Shown: positions 1 to 10,449 of the stretch, piece by piece | How the letters are laid out: each line of letters begins with the position of its first letter | How positions within the stretch are numbered: position 1 is the first letter of the stretch | NCBI RefSeq assembly: GCF_950023065.1 | Contig: NC_088681.1 | Coordinates: 61,724,836 to 61,788,835, forward strand | Source of the DNA: Planococcus citri | Lineage: Eukaryota > Arthropoda > Insecta > Hemiptera > Pseudococcidae | DNA: 64,000 nucleotides | Direction: 5' to 3' | Notes under the pieces: model-generated | What the model was told of the DNA's origin: nothing | What the model saw: the letters and a program-made list of their open reading frames with translations, nothing else | Database searches by the model: none | Position numbers and translations under genes: made by a program

Positions 1-302
1 TCGCCATTCGTAAAATTACCTACACAAGATAAAACCAACTGAAATCGCTGAAAAACGAAATAAGATTACGTTTTGCCTCATTTGTAAAGAAATAGGTCTC
101 GAATATCGAATCTCATTAGTTTTCAGTTTTTTCAGAACTGAAATTGCCTCAACATACCTACCTAACGATCCAGCTGTATTTTTTCTGAAAAAATTCAAAG
201 ATATGGCTTACAAAACGGATGCGGGTTCTGCGCCAGGAGCAGCGCTCTTATTGATAGACAGACATTACCACGTCAACCCATAAGGTAACAAACGACTAGA
301 TT
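1..302. other. Unassigned flank containing the GTTCTGCGCCAGGAG motif
   Basis: I recognise no coding sequence here. The 15-base motif GTTCTGCGCCAGGAG at 225-239 recurs at 38639 and 47110, and in reverse orientation near 50541 and 51038, so this stretch probably belongs to the dispersed family described at 46930-47650. It directly abuts a foldback element copy, as it also does near 38578. Confidence 0.35.
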
Positions 303-1660
303 CTAAAGGGGACATCCTAAGGAACATTTTAAAGCAAATTTGTCGAAAAAAAAGATGGCCATACTAACAAAATGACGGCCATTTCGATTGACAGGTCAGC
401 CAAAATCGCAGATTTTGCTTTCCAACATATGACTCGCACGAAATTTTTTCAACTGGACAAAGCTAAATTGAAAGAGCATGCAGAAATTCATCACCAGCCA
501 AAATTTCAAATGCTGTAGGATATATTTTGATTTTTGGTGAATTTTTGAAAATCCAATTAAAGCCAAAAATGATTTAAAAAATCAAAATTTTACGAAATTG
601 ACCTAGAAAGCTGAAATTGGAGATGTTCCTTATTTTCGACCTGCTAAATCGATTGGAAACGGTTTCAAACCGTTTTGAGCAGTTCTGTAGCCTCCAGCAT
701 ATTTTTGGTATTTGAAATTTCCACAAAATTATGCCAAATGTTGTTAGAAAGCCAAAATTTACTCTGCATTCTATATTTCAACACGCTTCAAGCCAACTTT
801 AGATGGTTTCAGGTCGTTTTGGAGCCTCCAGCAACTTTTTAGAAATTTCAGCTTATCATGAAACGCCATAAAAGCGCATTCATAGTCGCAATTTCAAAAA
901 TGTGCCGGAGGCTCCAGCAATTTCCAAAAATCCGATGGAGGCTCCAAAACGAATTGAAACCATCTGAAGTTGACTTGAAGCGTGTTGAAATTAGAAAGCA
1001 GAGTAAATTTTAGCTTTCCAACTTCATTTTACATAGGTACAATTTTGTAGAAATGTCAAGTTCAACAAGTCTTTTGGAGGTTCCAGCAATTTCCAAAAAC
1101 CTTTTGGAGGCTCCAGCGATTTCCAAAAAGCTGCTGGAGGTTCCAAAACGAATTGTAACAACCAATAGTCGACTTGATAGTGTGTTAATATTAGATTGTG
1201 GAGTAAATTTCGGTTTTCTAATTTCGTTTGGTAAAATTTGGTGGGCATTTCAAGTTTCAAAAGTCTGCTGGAGGCTCCAAGAATTTCCAAAAAGCCACTG
1301 GAGGCTCCAAAACGACTTAAAACAACCTGCAGTTGACTTAATAGCGTGTTGAAGTAGAATTCAGAATTAATTTTGTCTTTCCAGCTTCATTTGATGTACA
1401 ATTTTATGAGAATTTCAGTTTTCAAAAGTCTGCTGGAGGCTCCAAAACGGATTTTAACAATCTGCAGTCGACATGACAGCGTGTTGACGTTGGATTGTAG
1501 AGTAATTTTTGTTTTTTTTTCAACTTGGTTTGGTAAAATTTTGTGGAAAATCAAATAAGTATGCTGGTTAAGTGGTTATGGATGAAATCAAGAAAGATCG
1601 CATGGAGGTTCCAGCACGACCATGAAATCGGGTGTTGATTCAGCTTCAGGACTAATTTTC
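303..1660. mobile_element. Foldback (CTGGAG-N-CTCCAG) element, partial copy 1
   Basis: The copy starts inside the terminal inverted repeat, at the segment AAAGGGGACATCCTAAGGAAC. It continues with the family's conserved left arm: a segment with (A/G)CGGCCATTT and GACAGGTCAGCC, then GGTTTCAAACCGTTTTGAGC. Modules follow of roughly 100-130 bp, each centred on CTGGAGGCTCCA or its complement. The outermost ~75 bp of the left inverted repeat and the whole right terminus are missing, so the copy is truncated at both ends. The open frames inside it are by-products of the module periodicity and I do not treat them as genes. Confidence 0.75.
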
Positions 1661-3486
1661 ATCTTCTTTAACAAAATAAAGATGTATTTTTTCAAAAAAA
1701 AAAAAAAAAAAAAACATCATTACACCACAATTTTTTTTCATTACTGAGCATTTTTGCAATATTCTGCTCAATTTTGATGACTTGGTAGACACCTTGAGAA
1801 TTTTCAGGGACTGTAACCTTTTTTGGAATATTCTTTCAGTGTTTTCTATCGCAAAAACGAGCCATTCAGCATGTTTCAGCCTGCATGATAAAAATAGGCA
1901 TATCTGTTTCAGATCTCTGACATAATAAATTTCACATTAAGGTAGGCTGTAATAGAATTTCGCAATTTTCTAGTTCATCGTGTTACATAAATCGATAGCA
2001 CACATAAACAGATACAATAATGCATTATCGTACGCCAGCGGCGTAGGTAGGCGTTTAACTGACAGGCTTTAATATCGTACCAGAGGTACCACCATACACC
2101 TCTTATTCTTCATATCGTATAAGCATTTCCACCGAGCACGTAACATTTATAATACGAGATGACGCGAATTATCATCAAATGAACTTTGAAATTCGTTGGC
2201 AGCTTTCGTCGAGGTAGGGTATACTTTTAATAAATACACCTCGGTGGAGAAATTTCATCATCGTGTAGTCTCTCATGCTCGTACATATACAGTTTCACAA
2301 AATGTTAAATATATTCTCATTTTTCGTTACCGTTTCGTTTTCTTTTTTTCGACTGTATACTACGAGTACACAGTACACATAGATGTGTTGGTAGGTATTT
2401 ATAGCATAAAGCTTGTATATTTCATACACACGTAGGTCGTAGGTAGCGAGAGGTAGGTTAGGTTAGGTTTATGTACTATATAGCGGATCTTTCGTCTTTA
2501 AACATTCGCCTTGCTGACAAGTACGATGCTATTTATTAAGCTGATACGTCTTAGCCTTCGTTCGAGTCGTTTTACTAGCTGTATGCTGGATGAGGATGAT
2601 GACGGCGATGACGTTAAAAAAGTATACGTAATATTTATCGTACAACCCAGACGTATATTTGTGCGGGTGTTGTTGTTGCTGCTTCGTTTTTACTTTTTCC
2701 ACCGAGTAAGTATGAAGGGATAGGGTATGGCGAATGTGTGTATAGAATAAGCTAAACACTAAACAGTTTAACGTGTATATACAAACATTGCCATCACCGC
2801 CACCATCAGCCCCATCGTCATCATCATTGCTCGTTGAATACACCATCGTCGTCTACAACGACCAAGCCCAAAGTTTACAATTTGTATATATCCTTTTATT
2901 CACGTCGTTATTATTCGGGTCAAGATTCATTTCGTAATGATAAGCTAGCTTTTTTTTCTCCTTTGTATCATTCTTCGTGTACCACAAATACAAATATTCT
3001 TTTTCAGCTGTGAAATTGGATTTTTTTTGTTTTGCTGGCGTATCGAATCGTACATTTCTGTTCCAGCGCGGCGTGGTTTCAACTGTTTGTGTATGTACGT
3101 GAGTAGGTCTAGGTATCTGCTGTGCTCATTTTAGTGCGCAGTAAATGTTCGTAAATAAACTTTTTTTTATGGAGGTTCTTATTGCAGTCATCGCTGGATA
3201 ATAATCTCGTATATACCGATCATAATAATTTATGGTATTTTCGAGTCGTATATAATCAATTCGATGCTGGCGACTTCATCCAATAATCTAAAAAGCGATG
3301 TGTTTCTAAAGCATTGAAATCTAATTACTCTGTTTTTCAAGCGTGTTGAATTTTTTTTTTAAATTTCAGTCTGGGCAAGGTGCTCTTTGGTTCTCTTCAG
3401 ATTTTTGTGCTTCTGATTAATACAGTGAGTCATTACATTCAAAATCACCGGAGTTTTACACGATGGGTATTTGATTTTTTAAAAAA
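1661..3486. other. Apparently single-copy non-coding island
   Basis: Holds a poly(A) run near 1696-1714, a short telomere-like stretch of TTAGG units (2451-2470) and many GTAGGTA-type words. I see no convincing exon. The local AG/GT pairs have no coding support. Confidence 0.4.
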
Positions 3487-3575
3487 ATCAGATCATGTGT
3501 AGAAGTCATCAAACGATGACAAATGACGCGAACTGGACATTTTTTTGATTTTTTTGGCGGAGCTATGGGGCTTCT
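3487..3575 (+). repeat. Left part of dispersed repeat X, interrupted by the LINE
   Basis: Matches the reverse complement of 23050-23137, including the segment CATGTGTAGA followed by TCATCAAACGATGACAAATG. After about 3565 the similarity stops and LINE 5' sequence begins. The opposite end of the same repeat reappears at 6785-6950. Confidence 0.7.
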
Positions 3576-4038
3576 CCCTGCGAGGGCACAGGTTGTTGTC
3601 GCTAGAGGTAGTCTCTAGGTAGTAGCTCGGATCATCAAGAGGAGCCAGTCCCCTAGGACAGATGAGAAGGCGAAGACAACACCAGGGGTATTCTGCATGT
3701 CCACATCGTGCGGGATGGTAACATGTTGCTGTTTGATGGACTCGGAATCGATAAACACGGCTAAAGCAGAATTCTCCAGTTGGTGGAACAACGGGGAGGA
3801 GTGGCAAGTTGAAGGCCAAGCCTCTACATAAATACAGATTACAAACAAGAATGCATAAGAGCTGCAGAACACCAACAACTCACTCGTTCCAGCCCCAGGG
3901 AAGCGCAAGAGCTTCAGAGTGAGAAGGCGAATACCAGAGCCTAAAAACTGGCAAATTCGGCTAAGGGAGTAAACCCCAACAGAAAATTATGGTGAAAGGC
4001 AACGGGAAACCAACACTATTACATTTCCCTAGAATTAT

Positions 4039-4515
4039 ATGGACATCAATTTAGCAATGGCCCTAAGTCTCCATCAGGCTGATCCTCATCCGCCAAGGCA
4101 GCCGGATAGGGTGCTAAGAATATGCGAAGTCAAAACTAGGTGGAACAACATCAACGTTGCATCCTGGAATGTAAGAACTTTGTATAAAATTGGAAGACTT
4201 GCTAATGTAATTACGGAGGCCAGGAGATTACAAATCGATGTATTAGGAATAAGGGAGACCCAATGGACTGGAAACAGTAGAAACTGGGCAGATCAAGACT
4301 ATGGAATGATCTATGCTGGGAAAGACACACACAAACTAGGTGTGGGTATATTAATACATACCAGAATCAGTGATAAAATCAGTGCCATAATTCCGAAATC
4401 AGAGAGGATACTACATTGTGAGATTGGAGGTCAAGCCAAAACTGATAGTGATAATTCAAGTGTATGTGCCAACAGCAGAAAGCAGTACAGTGGAAATCAA
4501 CAACTTCTACAATGA
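4039..4515 (+). pseudogene. LINE endonuclease, N-terminal half (EEP fold)
   Basis: An open frame of 158 codons. Residues 39-56 read NVASWNVRTLYKIGRLAN, the first strand and helix of exonuclease-endonuclease-phosphatase domains in RTE-type LINEs. A further block, DVLGIRETQW, carries the metal-binding glutamate. A third, GVGILIHTRISDKI, is the usual GVGI strand. In the element this domain nicks target DNA to prime reverse transcription. The frame breaks near 4515, and the rest of the domain continues in another frame from 4563, so this is a frameshifted pseudogene piece and not a separate gene. Confidence 0.85.
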
Positions 4516-4562
4516 CCTAGAAGAAGTGATGAGCTCCTTGAAAAAACAATGATGTTATATTT

Positions 4563-4880
4563 TTGATGGGAGACTTCAATGCCAAAGTTGGGAAGGATCA
4601 TGGCAGCCAAGTTGCAGGGAGATACGCACTTGGAGAGCAGAATGATAGAGGTGAAATGCTTGTAGAGTTTGCTGAAAGACACAATCTAGTAATATGCAAT
4701 ACTGGGTTCAAACAGCATGAAACAAGATTATACATGTGGGTCAGTTGTGGAGATCGAGTCAGAAACCAGATAGACTACATACTTGTAAAAGAAAGATTCA
4801 GGAACACAGTGAAGAACTGTCACACATATCCTGGTGCTGACTGCAACACTGACTACAAACTATTGGCTGCAAAATGCTAG
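4563..4880 (+). pseudogene. LINE endonuclease, C-terminal half
   Basis: This 105-codon frame supplies the remaining catalytic blocks of the same endonuclease. GDFNAKVG near the start carries the conserved Asp and Asn. NQIDYILVKERFRN comes in the middle and PGADCNTDYKLL at the end. The final motif is normally SDH or TDH followed by a hydrophobic residue. Here it reads TDY, so the catalytic histidine appears to be lost, in line with decay. It follows 4039-4515 after one frameshift. Confidence 0.85.
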
Positions 4881-5737
4881 GTAGTCTTGAAGAGCCAGAA
4901 AAAGAGTAAAGAACAATACCAACAACTTGACATTGCAAAAATCAAATCAAAAGACGTGCAAAAGAAATTCTGAGAGGAACTGGAAAAGCAAAAGGAAGAC
5001 AAATTGGAAGAAGAACAAAGTATTGAGGAAAAGTGACAAGCATGGAAGCGAAAGGTTGAAACAGCAGCAGAAAAGTCTATTCCATTCAAAGGAAGAAGAA
5101 AGCACAAATCATGGCTGATTCAAGAGATACTGGATCTGATGGAGGAACAAAGAAAAGCAAAAAGACCAAGTAGCAAATACATGGTTCTAAATAATCAGAT
5201 CATGGGAATGTGCAGAATGGCCAAAAACAAGTGGTATGAGGAGAAGTGCCAAGAAATAGAAGAGCTGGAGAAAAGGCACAACTCTAGAGAAGTGCATACC
5301 AAAGTGAAGCAGATGATGGCCACCCACAGGAAAAGGAGAAGCGGAATAGCATATATGTGAGGAAAAGATGGAAAGTACTGTGTTAACAATCAAGAAATGG
5401 AAGAAGCCTGGATCAGCTACATACAAGAATTGTATGGAAATGATACACATCCGGCTCAAATGGAAGTTTCATCCACAGAGGAGGCACCACAAATTGAAAT
5501 GTGGGAGCTGAGGAATGCTGTGAAGCGAGCCAGAAACCACAAAGCAGTGGGGGAAGATCTCATACCAGTAGACATGATTAAACATCTAACACCAGAGCAT
5601 GAAAAGGAGCTGCTGAAGATAATAAACAAAATGTACAATGAAGGTACGCTGCCTATAAGGACTTCAAATTAGTAAATTTCATACCAATAACAAAACAGAA
5701 TAGCTCACAAAAATGCTCTGAATATAGAACCATCACA
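4881..5737 (+). pseudogene. LINE linker and RT fingers, frameshifted
   Basis: This stretch links endonuclease to RT. Lys/Glu-rich helical sequence (open at 5139-5360, with NKWYEEKCQEIEELEKRHNS) matches the family's basic linker. The frame at 5397-5672 contains NAVKRARNHKAVGEDLIPVD, which corresponds to the conserved 'NxKAxGxDxIPxE' start of the RT fingers. Near 5720 the block YRTITL follows, the conserved 'YRPIS/YRTIS' motif, and it is cut by the TTAA MITE. At least three frame changes are needed to read it through. Confidence 0.8.
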
Positions 5738-6229
5738 TTAAGGGTATTCTCTACCTCTGCGAAAAAGTTCAAAATATGAAGCCGATTTGTTTGTTATTTT
5801 CATCGTTCGTTCATAAGATTGCGTGTAATCGAGTGAACAAATTTAGTCGTACTTATGTCCCGCGACCCACTCCCATCTAAACTTCAGACTGGGATTTCTC
5901 CTCTGTGAATTTTTAAAATTCTTTCAATTTTTTTTCACCGATACTAATACTTTATCATTGAAAGCGAGGGTATGTAGCCATATTTTCTAATTTAGCTTTT
6001 CCAATGGAGATCTGAGCATCAGTAGTACCGCCATTCAATTCCCAATGATGGCCACAAAATGACATAAATCAAAAATATCCCAACATACCCTCGCTTTTGA
6101 ATGTTTTCTGAGTAAAATAAACCAAACCCCAGGAAAATCCGTCCAATAGTTTTTGCACAATCCCTGGCCAAAGTTCGTAGTTTTCATCAATAATCACTAC
6201 TGATAACAAGGGGTAGAGAATAGCCTTAA
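5738..6229. mobile_element. TTAA-flanked MITE inserted in the LINE (piggyBac-like)
   Basis: The target duplication TTAA lies at 5738-5741 and 6226-6229. Terminal inverted repeats begin GGGTATTCTCTACCTCTG on the left and, read inward from the right, GGCTATTCTCTACCCCTTG. The 484 bp between the duplications include an internal inverted pair (AAAGCGAGGGTATGT near 5962 against ACATACCCTCGCTTTT near 6083). Removing the insert and one TTAA joins the RT frame smoothly (YRTIT then LMCHALELLL). TTAA duplication is typical of the piggyBac superfamily. There is no transposase, so the element is non-autonomous. Confidence 0.85.
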
Positions 6230-6784
6230 TGTGCCACGCACTGGAGCTACTACTCTCCATCATAAATCCCAGAATTGAAAAGAACGCAATATGGCTTTGT
6301 AGCAAAAAAAGAGACGAGAGATGCCATTGCCCTGCTGAAAGTGATCATTCAAAGAGCACTGAATGCAAATAGGGAAATCATTGCTTGCTTCGTTGATTAT
6401 GAGAAAGCATTTGATTGTGTCAACCATGAGAAGATGTTGGAGATCCTGAAAAAATACAATATTGATGACAAAGACCTGCAAATAATCAAGAACCTATACT
6501 GGGAGCAAAGTGCTAACATCAAGATTGGAACTGAGTACTCGGAGAACGAACCGATGTGGAATAAAGAGAGGTGCGAGGCAAGGATGCCCCCTCTCACCCA
6601 GGTTGTTAAATGTGTACACAGAAGAAATAATGAGAGAAGTGTGATAGAACAAATGGGATTCAAGATCAATGGTAAGAGAATAAACAAATAAGTTGCGCAG
6701 ATGACAAAGTGATCCTTGCTGGTACAGAAGCGCAGATGCAGAAGATGATTGACCAAATCAACAGTAGATGTAGAATAACATATC
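6230..6784 (+). pseudogene. LINE reverse transcriptase palm, frameshifted
   Basis: Continues the RT after the MITE: LMCHALELLLSIINPRIEK, then QYGFVAKKETRDAIALLK, then FVDYEKAFDCVNHEKMLEIL, which holds the first catalytic aspartate block (FxDYEKAFD). After two more frame changes comes the active-site box at 6694-6705, reading CADD where the family normally has YADD (Tyr to Cys, TGC codon). The fragment ends just after INSRCRITY, so thumb and C-terminal region are missing. Confidence 0.85.
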
Positions 6785-6950
6785 AAAAAATTGGTGGGGC
6801 ATTTTTTTCATTTCCAAGAAAAAAAATTACAAATTTGGAACTCATTGCAAAAATATAATCAGAAACCTAAAAAAAAAATGAAAATTTTTGCATTTTTGAG
6901 ATATTTTACCAATGCGTAGACGAACATGTGATAAAAAACCGCTTCCCCCA
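6785..6950 (+). repeat. Right part of dispersed repeat X
   Basis: Matches the reverse complement of about 22760-22935, including CAGAAACCTAAAAAA and GTAGACGAACAT. The middle of the repeat (about 250 bp, compared with 22646-23137) is missing here and the LINE occupies its place. Confidence 0.65.
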
Positions 6951-9870
6951 ACATCTAAATGCGACACTTTGACACTCGAATGGAAAAACACCCGCCAAAA
7001 AAGTCAACGCTACCTCAATCCAACATAGCTGGATATCCAAGGTTACCTACACTTCGTTTTTACATTATTCAACGCATCGTTTGTCTTCATCATACAAAAT
7101 TAATAATTAACATCGCATTACGATTGTATTAGGAGAATAATCGTTTTCCAAACCTCAACCCAAAGCTACCTAACGTAAGCTGCGACTATTTCACGCAATC
7201 GAATCGTATCGTCAACGTCGTCGTCGTTTAATTAATAATCGTTGGGTTCTCGCGATTGATTTTCATAATTGTACTATGAAAAATCCGAGTCTATAAACAG
7301 TGAACACCCAAGTTACACCCATTCAACAAACACAAACACGCTTATCAACATTAAGAATAGTTTCACGAGGTAATTTTTCTCAACCTATGTACGCAGTTCA
7401 ACACAGCAGGTTGCTTTGTAAGTAGAATCAACTGCTGCTCCTAAACTAAAACTACACGTTCCTTCGTGTAAATTGCCACCGAAGCTGCGCTGCTGACAGA
7501 TTTATACAGAATTCAAATCGAGTTACGCAATTAATTTATTTTGTTAATCTCTTCTTACCAATGTCGGGGTTTGATGTTGGAACATTTCTCATCGGTTACA
7601 AAATTTACGAATTGTTAACTTGGTTCGGATAATTCGCTTCTTCGCTGTGCTCCTCACCCTTAACTCTTTCTCTTCCTGTTGCTTAGTACTTACAATTCAG
7701 CCATATTGTAGGTACAAATACAACATGGCTGACATGAGCATTCTTCTGTTAACAATACCTACCCCCTTTTGCACTTTCTGTCCCTTTTTTCAATTCTTAT
7801 GTAGTATGACTGAGTAATGAAAAATGTACCAACTTCCTCCAGAAATTTCAAATCACTCACAACTCTTTTTCTGACCCACCCCAATGGATACCCTGGCAGG
7901 GTAATTTGAACCTCCCTCTGAAAGTTCAGCCGTTTAGTTCCCTCGTTTGCCTTTTTTGCCTTAGAACAAGGATAAATTAAAACCCAGGAAATTATGCGTA
8001 CGATATCGTAATCGTTGAAAAAACTCCCACCCTCTAAAAGTCCCGCAACTCACCACCACAGGAAAAAATCTCGAGCTCGGACGAGTGAAAAATCAGATTC
8101 ACAATAAATTCCATTGCTCGTCTAGTAAAAAGTCGCCGAGCCGAGCTCAGTGAACGGATACGCGACGACGACATTCGGCAAGATTAGCAATCCGCTATGA
8201 GGATTGTTTGAACAACGATGCTAGACTGCACTTACATCTAAAACCTTTTATTAGTTTAAATCCAAGCCAAGGATTATCTCGCGCATCGTCGATTTTATCT
8301 TGCACTATACGTACTACGTAGTAGTATACGTAGATGTACGTACGGGCTCTGGTTGAGCATTTTTTTCAGCATCCAGTCCCCTTCCTTCCTCCACAAGAGC
8401 TCGACTCTCTGTCTAATGCAAAGGACAATAATCGAGAATTGAAAAAAAAAATATACATAGTTTTTCGTATAGTACCACGAACGAGAGTATCTTTTGCCTC
8501 CACTCACTCTACCTACCTATATAGTCATCTCGTGCATGCTACGCTTACAACGTGGTACGGTTATGATATCATTTACATATCAACGTTTTCTCATTTAGAT
8601 AATGTCTACACGGCAGATATTCGTCGGAAAACAATTTTTTACGCCAGTGAATTCAAATGAGAAACAATTGTTCAAAGTATTGAATTAATTAAGTTATTCT
8701 TCGCCGCACCATCTACCATATCGTCGACGTTCCTCAGTCGCCAAACTTTTATAACGAGACAGAGTGAGACAGAGAGGGGATGCGGAGGCAGAACACAAAA
8801 TTGTACACGCGTACCAGCGTCGAATGCTCTCTTGCGATGCTACTTTTATTATACACAATGTACCAAACATAACAAAAAGAGCGCCGCGTACAATGGCAAA
8901 GAGATATAAGTTGTATACGTTGTCAGTTACAGAGATGAAAATCTGGTTATGGAAATGTAAGTACGTACATATTTACATTCATCTTCGTAATGTGTTCGCG
9001 AATTCGAGTCTCTCTCGTACCCCTCGCACTTCGCAGCCCTCTCTATAAACAAACGTTTACAAATACACGGATAGACTACACGCTACCGCGTAATGTACAT
9101 AAACGAGCAGCAACAGCAGCAGCCTAAGGCGCAACCGATCTTCAAACAAATTTCAATTTTCGTCAAAATCAATCCAATCGCGAATCTAGAGGAAAAAAAA
9201 TTTTCCGACACTGGATTCGTAATTCGTATGGTATGTAGAAGGTTGTTTTTTTTTTTCATTCAAAAGCTAGCTAGCTAGGTATGCAGGTAGGTAGACGAGG
9301 TCAACGTAGAAATGCTTTCATGGCGTAGATTTAATTAAATTCGGGTTCCGCCACTTTGAATTGTTCTCGAGCAGTCGAGATGCTGCGTGCGGAATTTCGC
9401 CACCCGTATTGCTTTAAAACTATACACTGGGTAATGAGAATCTAATTATTCCGTTCGTGACTGCAGCAGTCTAGCTGCTGGTGAGCTAGCTCGACTTGAA
9501 ATTATTAGTTTTGGCTCGCTTGCTCAAGACCAATTCCGACGACGACGTTGAAGAAATACCGTACCATTCTCTATCTCGCTTTGCTCTCTTTGTCTTACAC
9601 TTCTTTGATGTAAATTTGCTTCACTTGTGTGTTTACACTTTGAACAGTACCGATCAATTCGCGTCTTTGTTTACGGTACCTTTATTTACGTCTCGACGCG
9701 GTACTGACGATGTTGGGGCCATTGCTTTCGACTTTTTTTTTACCCGGCAGTATAGCTTATAATAATGGGTCAAAATTGTATCTGATGGCTTACTAAATTG
9801 CAAGAGAAGCTTTTCTTTCCAACTCTCCGCCTCGAATTCGAAGAAGTTTTGAATTTTGAATGTTTGGAAT
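6951..9870. other. Single-copy non-coding island
   Basis: No recognisable protein or RNA gene. The composition is more balanced than the repeat blocks and relatively rich in CG (for example 7200-7240, 8130-8180 and 9530-9560). That would suit intronic or upstream regulatory sequence of the gene starting near 13.7 kb. I cannot place a promoter here. Confidence 0.35.
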
Positions 9871-10449
9871 AGTTAAATTCAAAATTTCAGCTTCCCAAGT
9901 GCATTTCTAAATTTTTGGTAAGTTTTTAAAGTGCCAAAATTACCCAAAATTGGCGGGGAGAAAAAAAATTTCTGCGAAATTGAGGCATAATTGAATTTGA
10001 AAAACTGGAATTTCGTTTGCAAGCCAACATGAAATTTAAATCCATTTTTAGCGAATTCCGCCTGTTTTAGACAGGGATTGGGGTCCGAACCCAATCTTGA
10101 TCTCTGACCTGGAAAGATTCCGATTATTTTCAATGAACCTGAACTGAAACAGAACTCGATCCCTTGAACCGGGAACCCCGATACTGACTGTTATTCGAGA
10201 TCTTTCCGGTTCAACTTCCTTCGCCACCCCCCCCACCCAGGGTCTCTTAAAAAATAAATTCAAAGGAGTCAAAAAAACATCAGATTCTAGGAAAAAAGCG
10301 GAACTTTGGGACAATTTGAAAAAAATTACTTTCTGAACTTTTTTCAAAAAAGTGAAAATTTGAAGCAGTTTTTAGCAAAAAAAGAGATTTTTTGGCAAGG
10401 ATTTATGCTGTTTTTAACGGAAATGAACATTTTGTTAATTTTAGAAAAA
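9871..10449. other. AT-rich sequence leading into the minisatellite
   Basis: Low-complexity AT-rich sequence with a C run near 10227-10236. No coding signal that I trust. Confidence 0.3.

Larger units (their letters stand above)
3560..6784 (+). mobile_element. RTE-type non-LTR retrotransposon relic (endonuclease + reverse transcriptase)
   Basis: This is a LINE whose coding layout matches insect elements annotated as 'craniofacial development protein 2-like' endonuclease/reverse transcriptases of the RTE group. A 5' leader of about 470 bp contains GGCAACGGGAAACCAACA, a leader motif I associate with this group. An apurinic-like endonuclease comes first, then a basic linker, then RT fingers and palm up to the catalytic block. 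Several frameshifts and stops break the frame. The thumb and C-terminal domain are absent, because the element stops at 6784 where repeat X resumes. A 484-bp MITE sits inside it. A LINE truncated at its 3' end is unusual for simple retrotransposition, so later deletion or recombination is likely. It cannot be active. Confidence 0.88.

Noticed and set aside
2451..2470. TTAGG telomere-like run
   Set aside because: Only two to three units, within ordinary sequence. Too short to mark a telomere or a fusion.
3493..3908. Two overlapping minus-strand frames of about 100 codons
   Set aside because: They lie antisense to the LINE 5' leader, in different frames, with no domain.
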